DNA from: Dialister sp. CAG:486
Lineage (GTDB): Bacteria > Bacillota > Negativicutes > Veillonellales > Dialisteraceae
Direction: 5' to 3'
DNA: 11,419 nt
Assembly: GCA_000434475.1 (NCBI GenBank)
Contig: FR879629.1
Location: 35,433 to 46,851, forward strand
Shown: positions 1 to 6,482 of the stretch, piece by piece
How the letters are laid out: the number at the start of each line of letters is the position of its first letter
Numbering within the stretch: the stretch's first letter is position 1
Notes under the pieces: model-generated
The model's input: the letters and a program-made list of their open reading frames with translations, nothing else
What the model was told of the DNA's origin: nothing
The model's database searches: none
Program-made: the position numbers and the translations under genes

Positions 1-200
1 TTTCCCTACATGTGCCGCGCACTTTTCCGCTTTCCTCATCTGTCTTTCATACCGCCTGTGCCCTATCCGCCTCTTCGGGGCACCTTCCCCGCAAGGAAGG
101 CTGACGATACGAGGGAAACCTGTCATCGCGGGCCTTCGGGCATCGCCAGATTTATACTGCGGCGAAGCCGCTGCCACAACCCTGAACCTTGAACCTTTAC
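1..200 (-). repeat. Dispersed repeat, copy 1 (inverted)
   Basis: Read on the minus strand, this stretch has the same order of parts as the block starting at 2843: GGTTCA-type heptamers (about 183-199), the palindrome GCGGCTTCGCCGC (about 159-171), a segment reading CTGGCGATGCCCGAAGG, then CGTATCGTCAGCC, GGAAGGTGCCCCG, GGCGGATAGGG and GGCGGTATGAAAGACAG. Similarity to positions 2843-2995 is obvious by eye, and the last 45 bases or so match 3152-3190. It lies in opposite orientation to the downstream copy, so the ahcY-mtaD operon sits between inverted copies. It ends only about 12 bases before the ahcY Shine-Dalgarno. No gene is supported here; the short open frame is a by-product of the repeat. 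Confidence 0.8.
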
Positions 201-225
201 TTATTTCCCCGAAAGGAGTCCATCC

Positions 226-1470
226 ATGTCTGAATCCATGATTCGTGATATTTCCTTGGCCGACGAAGGCCTGCAGCGTATTTCCTGGGTCGAAAAATTC
301 ATGCCCGCACTGAATACACTGCGTGAAGAATTCGTCAAAGAGCAGATCTTCAAAGGCAAGACCATCGTCATGTCCATCCATCTCGAAGCGAAGACCGCCT
401 ACCTTGCGCTCACGCTGAAAGCAGCGGGTGCGAATGTCATCTGCACCGGCAGCAATCCGCTCTCCACGCAGGATCCGATCGCAGCCGGCCTCGTCAAGAG
501 CGGCATCACTGTCTATGCATGGCATGCCTGCACCGAAGAGGAATATTTCATGTTCCTGAACAAGGCCCTCGACCACATGCCCGACATCATCATCGACGAC
601 GGCGGCGACCTCGTACACCTGCTCCATACCACCAGAAAAGAGTGCCAGAAGAACCTCATCGGCGGCTCTGAAGAGACCACCACAGGCGTATATCGTCTGA
701 AGATCCTTGAAAAGGAAAACAAGCTGGAATTCCCGATGATCGCAGTCAATGATTCCTACTGCAAGTACCTTTTTGATAACCGCTATGGCACCGGCCAGTC
801 CGCCTGGGACGGCATCATCCGCAGCACGAATCTCACCGTCACCGGCAAGACCGCTGTCATCGCCGGCTATGGCTGGTGCGGCAAAGGTTGTGCGATGCGT
901 GCGAAAGGACTCGGTGCCCATGTCATCGTGACAGAAGTCGATCCCATCAAAGCCATCGAAGCCGTGATGGATGGATTCGAAGTCATGCCGATGGCAGAAG
1001 CTGCTAAGCACGGTGACATTTTCCTCACCGTCACCGGCGACATCGACATCATCACCGAGCCGCATTTCCTCGCGATGAAGGACGGCGCCATCTGTGCGAA
1101 TGCTGGCCACTTCGACTGCGAAGTCAGCCGCAAGGATCTGGAACGCATCGCCGTCTCTCACTACGAAGCCCGCAAGAACATCGAAGGCTATGTCCTGCCA
1201 AACGGCAAGACCGTCTTCCTCATGGCTGAAGGCCGCCTCGTGAACCTTGCAGCAGGGGATGGCCATCCGGCAGAGATCATGGACCTCTCCTTCGCAATGC
1301 AGACCCTCGCAGCCCGCTACCTCCTCCAGCACGGCAAGGACATGAAGCCGGCCGTCTACACCCTTCCGCATGAACTGGATACCAAGATCGCCTCCATCAA
1401 GCTCGCTGCCATGGGATACCAGATCGATACCCTGACAGAAGCACAGAGAAAGTACCTGGGACTCGACTAA
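226..1470 (+). CDS. ahcY: Adenosylhomocysteinase family (SAH or S-inosylhomocysteine hydrolase)
   Basis: This cytosolic NAD-dependent enzyme splits S-adenosylhomocysteine into homocysteine and a nucleoside, removing the inhibitor left by methyltransferases. The 414 residues cover the family from end to end. Visible landmarks are NPLSTQD (77-83), DDGGDL (124-129), SEETTTG (148-154), catalytic Lys180, Asp184 and Asn185 in NDSYCKYLFDN, the NAD-binding AGYGWCGKG (213-221), NAGHFD with His295, and AEGRLVN...GDGHP with His347. The substrate-pocket motif near residue 52 is HLEAKT, as I recall it from Thermotoga and archaeal homologues, where human AHCY has HMTVET. The C-terminal extension with the neighbour-subunit Lys/Tyr seen in animal enzymes is absent; the protein ends at KYLGLD. 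Start: AAAGGAG at 212-218, seven bases before ATG. It is 14 bases upstream of mtaD, so probably cotranscribed. Family assignment is certain; the preferred substrate (adenosyl or inosyl) is open. Confidence 0.96.
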   Translation: MSESMIRDISLADEGLQRISWVEKFMPALNTLREEFVKEQIFKGKTIVMSIHLEAKTAYLALTLKAAGANVICTGSNPLSTQDPIAAGLVKSGITVYAWHACTEEEYFMFLNKALDHMPDIIIDDGGDLVHLLHTTRKECQKNLIGGSEETTTGVYRLKILEKENKLEFPMIAVNDSYCKYLFDNRYGTGQSAWDGIIRSTNLTVTGKTAVIAGYGWCGKGCAMRAKGLGAHVIVTEVDPIKAIEAVMDGFEVMPMAEAAKHGDIFLTVTGDIDIITEPHFLAMKDGAICANAGHFDCEVSRKDLERIAVSHYEARKNIEGYVLPNGKTVFLMAEGRLVNLAAGDGHPAEIMDLSFAMQTLAARYLLQHGKDMKPAVYTLPHELDTKIASIKLAAMGYQIDTLTEAQRKYLGLD

Positions 1471-1484
1471 GAAGGAGCATCGAT

Positions 1485-2771
1485 ATGACCACACTGATCA
1501 AAAACATCGGACTTTACCGGAACGGCAAAGTCACCGAAAACCAGAATATTTCTTTAGACGGGAAATATATCAAAGATTTCCCGGAAAACCCAAAAGACGC
1601 AGACCATGCGGAAGTCATCGATGGGAAAGGCATGCTGGCCATGCCCGGACTTGTGAATACCCACACCCACGTTGCGATGACACTGTTCCGCTCCTACGCC
1701 GATGATATGGAACTGATGGACTGGCTGCAGAACAAGATCTGGCCGGCTGAAGACCACCTCGACGACGACATTGTCTACTGGGGAAGCATGCTTGCTTTCG
1801 CAGAAATGATCCGCGGCGGCACCACCGCCTTCTGCGACATGTACATGTTCATGGACTCCTGCGCGAAGGCAGCTGACAAAGCCGGTATCCGCGGAAATCT
1901 GGCACGCGGCCTCGCAGGCATCAGCCCGAATGCACAAAGCGGCCTTCAGGAGAATATCGAGCTCTTCGAGAAATGGGAAGGCGCCGGAGACGGACGCTTC
2001 CATGTCATGCTCGGACCGCACGCTCCCTACACCTGCCCGCCGGACTACATTAGGCAGGTGCGCGACGAAGCGATGAAGCACGGCATCCCGATCCACATCC
2101 ATCTCTCCGAAACAAAAGGGGAGGTAGAAAACTGCCTCAAGGAATACGGCAAGACACCGATCGCCCTCATGAATGACCTCGGTCTCTTTGAGCTGCCGAC
2201 ACTCGCAGCCCACTGCGTCCATGTGACCGACGAAGACATCGCCATCATGCGGGAAAAGCACGTCCGCGTCGCACATAATCCGGGCAGCAACCTGAAGCTC
2301 GCCTCCGGCATCGCACCCGTCGTCAAGATGAGAAAAGCCGGCGTCACCGTCGGCCTTGGCACCGATGGCGCCTCCTCCAATAATAAGCTCGACATGTTCG
2401 CAGAAATGCGCCTCGCCTCCCTCATCCATAAAGCGAATACCTACGATCCCTTCGCCATCACTGCGACCGAAGCCATGGAGATGGCGACCGTCGATGGCGC
2501 CAAATGCCTCGGCTATGATGACCTTGGCAAGCTGGAAAAGGGCGCACTCGCCGATATCATACTCGTGGACAGAAGCGGCTTCCACTGGCACCCGCGCTTC
2601 GACAGCGTCTCCCTTGCCGTCTATGCCGGAAACTCCATGGACGTCGACACCGTCATCATCAATGGCAAGACCGTCATGCGTCACAAAGAGATGACGACCA
2701 TCGACACAGAAAAGCTCTATGCCGAAGTCGACCGCGTGACAGAAAAGCTCTATGCTTTCAGCAAGAAATAA
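1485..2771 (+). CDS. mtaD: 5'-methylthioadenosine/S-adenosylhomocysteine deaminase
   Basis: This is an amidohydrolase-superfamily metal enzyme that deaminates SAH, and usually methylthioadenosine, to the inosyl compounds in the cytosol. Across 428 residues it shows the full set of ligands: metal-binding THTH (His60, His62), His206 and Glu209 in HIHLSET, His243 in AAHCVH, and Asp294 in GTDGASSNN. SHNP-like AHNPGSNLKL (263-272) and the C-terminal small domain ending in KTVMRH are also typical. Arg141 in ARGL matches the position that, in the Thermotoga enzyme TM0936 as I recall it, contacts the homocysteine part of the substrate. Length is normal for the family. An AGGAG at 1473-1477 lies seven bases before the ATG, and the gene follows ahcY by 14 bases, so the two should be translated from one message. 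Gene order suggests SAH salvage. A closely related guanine or chlorohydrolase-type amidohydrolase is less likely given the HLSET/GTDGASSNN pattern. Confidence 0.93.
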   Translation: MTTLIKNIGLYRNGKVTENQNISLDGKYIKDFPENPKDADHAEVIDGKGMLAMPGLVNTHTHVAMTLFRSYADDMELMDWLQNKIWPAEDHLDDDIVYWGSMLAFAEMIRGGTTAFCDMYMFMDSCAKAADKAGIRGNLARGLAGISPNAQSGLQENIELFEKWEGAGDGRFHVMLGPHAPYTCPPDYIRQVRDEAMKHGIPIHIHLSETKGEVENCLKEYGKTPIALMNDLGLFELPTLAAHCVHVTDEDIAIMREKHVRVAHNPGSNLKLASGIAPVVKMRKAGVTVGLGTDGASSNNKLDMFAEMRLASLIHKANTYDPFAITATEAMEMATVDGAKCLGYDDLGKLEKGALADIILVDRSGFHWHPRFDSVSLAVYAGNSMDVDTVIINGKTVMRHKEMTTIDTEKLYAEVDRVTEKLYAFSKK

Positions 2772-2784
2772 ATGGTAGATATGT

Positions 2785-2815
2785 AAAAAGAACCTGCGAA
2801 AGCGGGTTCTTTTTT
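2785..2815 (+). terminator. Intrinsic terminator after mtaD
   Basis: AGAACCTGC and GCGGGTTCT pair with one G-U, closed by a GAAA tetraloop and followed by a T run. It starts 14 bases after the mtaD stop and ends the ahcY-mtaD operon. The A run on the left extends the stem against the T run. Confidence 0.9.
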
Positions 2816-2835
2816 GATGGAAGAGGGTAAATGAT

Positions 2836-2868
2836 GGGTTCAGGGTTCAGGGTTCAGGGTTCAGGGTT
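2836..2868 (+). repeat. GGGTTCA heptamer tandem array
   Basis: There are four perfect copies of GGGTTCA (2836-2863) plus a partial GGGTT. Shorter versions of the same heptamer, read on the other strand as TGAACCC/TGAACCT, sit at the equivalent edge of the repeat copies before ahcY (about 184-199) and before coaBC (about 5001-5027). It is thus a variable-length module of the dispersed repeat and a plausible variable-number tandem repeat. Confidence 0.9.
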
Positions 2869-3209
2869 GTGGTGGCGGCTTCGCCGCAATATAAATCTGG
2901 CGATGCCCGAAGGTCTGCGATGGCAGGTTTTCCTCGTATCGTCAGCCCCCGAGGAAGGTGCCCCGTAGGGGCGGATAGGGGACTGGCGGTATGAAAGAGA
3001 GTGGGGAAATGCGTCTCAAGGGCGGAAAATAAGGAGTAGCGCCTTCTCCCACGGGGAAGACAGCGAAACAAGAACACCGTCTTCCCCGCATCAAAGCCTT
3101 CCCCGCGTGGGGAAGGTGGCGAGCATAGCGAGCCGAATAGGGTTCTGGCCGTATGAAAGACAGATGAGGAAAGCGGAGAGGCGCGCGGTCACTCATCCCT
3201 GCTTTCAAA
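2843..3209 (+). repeat. Dispersed repeat block, copy 2
   Basis: After the heptamer array come the palindrome GGCGGCTTCGCCGC (2873-2886) and a segment homologous to copy 1 in inverted orientation up to about 2995. A second module follows, with the hairpin CTTCCCCGCGTGGGGAAG near 3102-3119 and a second GGATAGGG/GTATGAAAGA-type core ending at 3209. The part from about 2967 is repeated at 3359-3600. No coding gene is supported: open frames across it exist on both strands, have no ribosome-binding site, and recur wherever the repeat does. Confidence 0.8.
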
Positions 3210-3344
3210 CTTCTGGTGCACTGCGTCAAAACCCGAAGCGCCGCGTATTTATACGGAACATCTCTCCATAATCCTGCGAACGCGCATTCGTTTGAAGCGC
3301 ATGTCGGCTCAAAAGAACGACCGTTCGCCTTTTCTTCCCAATGG

Positions 3345-3600
3345 TGAAAGTGCCCAGAAGGGGCGGAGAGGGCTCTGGCGGTATGAAAGAGAGTGGAGAA
3401 ATGCGTCTCAAGGGCGAAAAATGAGAGTACCACCTTCCCCCATGGGGAAGACCGCGAAACGAGAACACCGTCTTCCCCGCATCAAAGCCTTCCCCGCGTG
3501 GGGAAGGTGGCGAACGAAGCGAGCCGGATAGGGTTCTAACCGTATGAAAGACAAATGAGGAAAGCGGAAAGGTGCGCGGTCACTCATCCCTGCTTTCAAA
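3345..3600 (+). repeat. Dispersed repeat block, copy 3 (direct repeat of copy 2)
   Basis: Offset by 391-392 bases from copy 2, this block matches 2967-3209 nearly base for base from AGGGGCGG (3359) to CTGCTTTCAAA (3600). Shared landmarks are GGCGGTATGAAAGAGAGTGG, AAATGCGTCTCAAGGGCG, GAACACCGTCTTCCCCGCAT, and the CTTCCCCGCGTGGGGAAG hairpin. It differs by scattered substitutions and one net single-base indel. The 135 or so bases between the copies (3210-3344), and 3601-3672 after them, show nothing I recognise. Confidence 0.85.
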
Positions 3601-3672
3601 TGAACCTGCCTTTCCCATCGCACCTTCCAGCCATTCCCACACAGCCTAAATTTGTAATTTCTGAAGAAATCC

Positions 3673-3701
3673 GTGAAGCGGCCGTCATTTTATGGTATAA
3701 T
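3673..3701 (+). promoter_or_regulatory. Sigma-A type promoter for remA-gmk-rpoZ
   Basis: A consensus TATAAT at 3696-3701 is preceded by TGG, giving an extended -10 (TGnTATAAT). Exactly 17 bases upstream is a weak -35, GTGAAG (3673-3678). Transcription would start near 3708 and give a leader of about 54 bases before the GTG of remA. It is the only good promoter between the repeat block and remA. Confidence 0.75.
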
Positions 3702-3761
3702 TATCGTTACAGATGAAAAGACGCAAGTCTGGTCAATAATAGAGTAAGGAGAGACATAAAA

Positions 3762-4037
3762 GTGGGTTTTTCTTTGATTAATATCGGTTTTGGCAATATG
3801 GCAGCTGCAGCGCGCGTGATGGCGATCATCAGCCCGGAGTCTGCACCGGTGAAACGTATGATCCAGGACTCCCGTGACAAAGGGGATCTCATCGATGCCA
3901 CCTACGGCAGAAAGACGAGAGCCGTCCTCATCATGGACAGCGGGCAGATCATTCTTTCCGCCGTACAGCCGGAAACGATTTCTCACAGACTGATGAATAA
4001 AGATGTGATCACTTCTGAAGGAATGGATGAAAACTGA
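3762..4037 (+). CDS. remA: RemA-type DNA-binding regulator (DUF370)
   Basis: This 91-residue protein belongs to the RemA/YlzA family, in Bacillus subtilis a DNA-binding activator of biofilm-matrix and osmoprotection genes. The family signature is clear: LINIGFGN (5-12), [10 protein letters not shown] (23-32), [12 protein letters not shown] (44-55) and ILSAVQPET (64-72); length is normal. Translation most likely begins at the GTG at 3762, with AAGGAG (3746-3751) ten bases upstream; this puts LINIGFGN at the usual distance from the N-terminus, and no ATG upstream in frame is better placed. Its stop overlaps the gmk start by one base (TGATG), as in the conserved remA-gmk-rpoZ order. In this diderm, non-Bacillus setting its target genes are unknown, so a matrix role is only an inference from family membership. 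Confidence 0.93.
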   Translation: MGFSLINIGFGNMAAAARVMAIISPESAPVKRMIQDSRDKGDLIDATYGRKTRAVLIMDSGQIILSAVQPETISHRLMNKDVITSEGMDEN

Positions 4038-4687
4038 TGGCACAGACAGCGAAAAAAGATGAAGGCATTCTTCTGGTCGTCTCCGGCCCGAGCGGTGCGG
4101 GGAAGGGGACCATCTGCAATGCCATCCGCGAGAAATTTCCGGATCTCCAGTATTCCGTCTCGATGACGACAAGAGACCCCCGAAAAGGGGAAGTGGAGGG
4201 GGAGAGCTATTTCTTCCGCACCAATGAACAGTTCGAAAAGCTCATCGAAGAAGATGCCTTCCTCGAATATGCCAAGGTCTATGACCACTACTACGGCACG
4301 CCGAAAAAGCGCGCTCTCGACATGATCAGTGACGGGAAATCCGTACTGCTGGAGATCGACATCCAGGGCGCCATGCAGGTCAAGAAACGCTATCCGAAAG
4401 GCGTCTTCATCTACATCGTCCCACCGTCTTTGGAGGTCCTGTCCGATCGTCTCTACGGACGCGGTACAGACTCTGAAGAGACCATCCAAAAGCGCCTCGC
4501 ACAGATCACCAGTGAGCTCGCTATGGCACACCAGTATGACTATATCATCGTCAATGACAAACTCGAAGATGCGGTGAGAAAGACCAGCTCCATCCTGGAA
4601 GCCGAACGCTGCAAGCTGTCCCGCAATGAAGGGCAGATCGAGACCATTTTCAAACAGTATATCAATAAGGAGGTACCCTTAAAATGA
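4037..4687 (+). CDS. gmk: Guanylate kinase
   Basis: This cytosolic enzyme phosphorylates GMP (and dGMP) to GDP with ATP, supplying guanine nucleotides. The 216 residues show the P-loop GPSGAGKGT (17-25), the GMP-binding segments TTRDPRKGE (44-52) with Tyr58, EYAKVYDHYYGTP (77-89), EIDIQGA (106-112) and the lid-region RGTDSEET (142-149). Length is slightly above the usual 200-207 because of a short N-terminal lead and a C-terminal tail. The ATG overlaps the remA stop by one base. The nearest Shine-Dalgarno-like AAGGA (4018-4022) is 14 bases away, so translation is probably coupled to remA. It overlaps rpoZ by four bases at the other end. Confidence 0.97.
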   Translation: MAQTAKKDEGILLVVSGPSGAGKGTICNAIREKFPDLQYSVSMTTRDPRKGEVEGESYFFRTNEQFEKLIEEDAFLEYAKVYDHYYGTPKKRALDMISDGKSVLLEIDIQGAMQVKKRYPKGVFIYIVPPSLEVLSDRLYGRGTDSEETIQKRLAQITSELAMAHQYDYIIVNDKLEDAVRKTSSILEAERCKLSRNEGQIETIFKQYINKEVPLK

Positions 4688-4884
4688 TGTGTTATCCTTC
4701 TATCGACAGCCTTGTCAAAAAGGTGGACTCCAAGTACACCCTCGTGACCCTCGCCGCTCTTCGCGCCCGTGAACTGACGGACGGACAGACCCCGCTCATC
4801 GCTCACGCAGAAGGCAAGAAACCAGCAACCATCGCTCTCGAAGAGATCTATGAAGGCAAGATCACCTACTCCTTCAGCAAATAA
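4684..4884 (+). CDS. rpoZ: RNA polymerase omega subunit
   Basis: This small subunit helps fold and hold the beta' subunit of RNA polymerase. The 66 residues show the family N-terminus YPSIDSLVKKVDSKYTLVTL (4-23) followed by AALRARELTDG. The tail ALEEIYEGKITY (51-62) is the usual Firmicute ending. A strong AAGGAGG at 4667-4673, inside the end of gmk, lies ten bases before the first ATG of an ATGATG pair; the second ATG would be 13 away, so the first is preferred. The ATGA overlap with gmk indicates translational coupling. The protein is short but within the normal range for omega in this group. Confidence 0.94.
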   Translation: MMCYPSIDSLVKKVDSKYTLVTLAALRARELTDGQTPLIAHAEGKKPATIALEEIYEGKITYSFSK

Positions 4885-4891
4885 AAATAAG

Positions 4892-4925
4892 GTCAGGCAG
4901 TCCAAGAAAGGCTGCCTGACTTTTT
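4892..4925 (+). terminator. Intrinsic terminator after rpoZ
   Basis: GTCAGGCAG (4892-4900) and CTGCCTGAC (4912-4920) form a perfect nine-pair stem followed by TTTTT. It closes the remA-gmk-rpoZ operon and separates it from coaBC, which in Bacillus follows rpoZ directly. Confidence 0.92.
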
Positions 4926-4928
4926 GTA

Positions 4929-5027
4929 CGTTCAGGGTGACTGGTGACTTACAAACGACTTTCGGGCATCGCACCCTATGTATTTGCGGCGAAGCCGCCA
5001 CCTGAACCCGTTGACCCCTGAACCTTC
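4929..5027 (-). repeat. Degenerate partial copy of the dispersed repeat
   Basis: CTTTCGGGCATCGCA, TTGCGGCGAAGCCGCC and TGAACC-type heptamers appear in the same order and orientation as in copy 1 before ahcY (about 135-199), but the rest of the unit is missing or decayed. As before ahcY, the module ends just short of a Shine-Dalgarno, here that of coaBC (5043-5048). Any coaBC promoter must lie within or beside it, because the previous terminator ends at 4925. Confidence 0.65.
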
Positions 5028-5056
5028 CATCCATTTTTTAGTAAAGGAACTCATGC

Positions 5057-6256
5057 ATGATGTTTGAAAATAAGCACATTGTCGTAGGAATCAGCGGCGG
5101 GATCGCCGCTTTCAAAGCAGCCGGTCTCGTGAGCCAGCTCCGCCAGAAAGGGGCTGATGTCCACTGCATCATGACGGCAAACGCCGCCAAACTCGTGACA
5201 CCGATCACCTTCGGCGAACTGTCTGGCAATGATGTCACTGTCGATATGTTCGCGAATATCAGCAAATGGGATGTCGAACACATCGCCCTTGCCAAGCTCG
5301 CTGACCTTTTCGTCGTAGCACCTGCGACCGCCGACATCATCGGCAAAGTCGCAAACGGCATCGCTGACGATATGCTCTCGACCACCATCATGGCGACGAA
5401 GGCGAAAGTCCTCTTCGTACCATCCATGAATACAAACATGTACGAAAATCCCATCGTGCAGGCGAATATGGAAAAGCTGAGATCCTTCGGCTATGAATTT
5501 GTCGAACCGGAAAGCGGCCATCTCGCCTGCAATACCTCCGGCAAAGGCCGTTTCCCGGCGCTTACGACCATCATGGACTGCGCGGAAAAATGCATCTATG
5601 GCCGCGAACTCCTGAAAGGGAAGAAAGTCGTCGTCTCCGCCGGCGGCACCCAGGAAAAGATCGACCCCGTCCGCTATATCAGCAACCGCTCCAGCGGCCG
5701 GCAGGGCTACGCCATCGCTAAAGCCGCATGGATGGAAGGCGCAGACGTGACACTCGTCTCCTGTACTACGGCACTTCCTGCGCCCTATGGCGTCAAAATG
5801 GTCTACGTCCAGGATGCCCGCGAGCTTGAAAAAGCCATGAATGCGGAATACGACAGCTGTGATGCTGCGATCATGGCAGCGGCCGTCTCCGACTACCGTC
5901 CGACCGTGCAGGCCGACCAGAAGATCAAGAAGGAAGACTTCGACTCCCTGCACATCGACCTTACACAGAATCCGGATATCCTCTATGGACTCGGCCAGAA
6001 GAAGAGGGGACAGTTCCTCGTAGGCTTCGCCGCAGAGACCCAGGACGTCATCGAACACGGTAAATCGAAGCTCAAAAGAAAGAACCTGGATATGCTTGTC
6101 GCCAATGACGTCGCCATGCCGGGCGCCGGCTTCAACGGCACGACAAACATCGCATCGCTCCTGTACAAGGACGGACATATGGAACAGTATCCGAAGATGA
6201 GCAAGGACGAGTTGGGACATATCATCATCGAAAAAATGGCAGAGCTGATGAAATAA
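5057..6256 (+). CDS. coaBC: Bifunctional CoaBC: phosphopantothenoylcysteine synthetase/decarboxylase
   Basis: This enzyme carries out two steps of coenzyme A synthesis: joining cysteine to 4'-phosphopantothenate (CoaB, C-terminal half) and decarboxylating the product to 4'-phosphopantetheine with FMN (CoaC, N-terminal half). The 399 residues show the flavoprotein GISGGIAAFK (11-20), active-site His75 in WDVEHI, APATADIIGK (88-97), PSMNTNM with Asn125, and Cys158 in HLACNTSGKGR. The CoaB half shows SAGGTQEKIDPVRYISN (194-210), RSSGRQGYA, AAAVSDY (274-280) and Lys289 in QKIKK, matching the E. coli catalytic Asn and Lys numbers as I recall them. AAAGGA (5043-5048) is eight bases before the first ATG of an ATGATG pair; an ATG at 5053 runs straight into a stop. 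It stands as a single gene between terminators, not next to priA. Confidence 0.96.
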   Translation: MMFENKHIVVGISGGIAAFKAAGLVSQLRQKGADVHCIMTANAAKLVTPITFGELSGNDVTVDMFANISKWDVEHIALAKLADLFVVAPATADIIGKVANGIADDMLSTTIMATKAKVLFVPSMNTNMYENPIVQANMEKLRSFGYEFVEPESGHLACNTSGKGRFPALTTIMDCAEKCIYGRELLKGKKVVVSAGGTQEKIDPVRYISNRSSGRQGYAIAKAAWMEGADVTLVSCTTALPAPYGVKMVYVQDARELEKAMNAEYDSCDAAIMAAAVSDYRPTVQADQKIKKEDFDSLHIDLTQNPDILYGLGQKKRGQFLVGFAAETQDVIEHGKSKLKRKNLDMLVANDVAMPGAGFNGTTNIASLLYKDGHMEQYPKMSKDELGHIIIEKMAELMK

Positions 6257-6300
6257 ACCGAAGGTGATGAAATAGACCCCCATCTTTCCCTGTTTATACA

Positions 6301-6337
6301 AAAAACGCTGCGTGGAACATTGCCACGCAGCGTTTTT
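6301..6337 (+). terminator. Strong intrinsic terminator after coaBC
   Basis: CGCTGCGTGG (6306-6315) and CCACGCAGCG (6323-6332) pair perfectly around a seven-base loop, with AAAAA before and TTTTT after. Because both tracts are present it could work in both directions, closing coaBC and blocking minus-strand readthrough. Confidence 0.93.
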
Positions 6338-6482
6338 CGGTGTTTTTCCATATAGAGAGCCCCATACGGAATGCCCGTCCCTTGCCAGCAGGGGATCATT
6401 TACTTTTAGAATAGATAACATTGAATTATCGAAAGTAACTATTTTCTGGAAAACATAGGCAAATTGCCCCGCTTATCCGTTT

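Noticed and set aside
1..225. SAH riboswitch upstream of ahcY
   Set aside because: Only about 25 bases separate the dispersed repeat from the start codon, and the repeat also occurs away from ahcY.
1554..2684. A 376-codon open frame opposite mtaD
   Set aside because: It is a shadow of a gene with all catalytic motifs; its own translation shows no known domain.
3040..3510. CTTCCCC...GGGGAAG hairpins resembling CRISPR repeats
   Set aside because: There are only a few copies, spacing is irregular or reflects the large duplication, no spacers of uniform length exist, and no cas gene is present.
2847..3623. Several overlapping short open frames in the repeat block, with LRRISPLSFIPP-type translations
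   Set aside because: The same peptide pieces recur because the DNA repeat recurs, on both strands and with no ribosome-binding sites. Best read as spurious.
5051..6421. A 456-codon open frame on the minus strand opposite coaBC
   Set aside because: It covers the well-supported coaBC and the terminator hairpin, and is rich in Asp, His, Gly and Phe with no family likeness.
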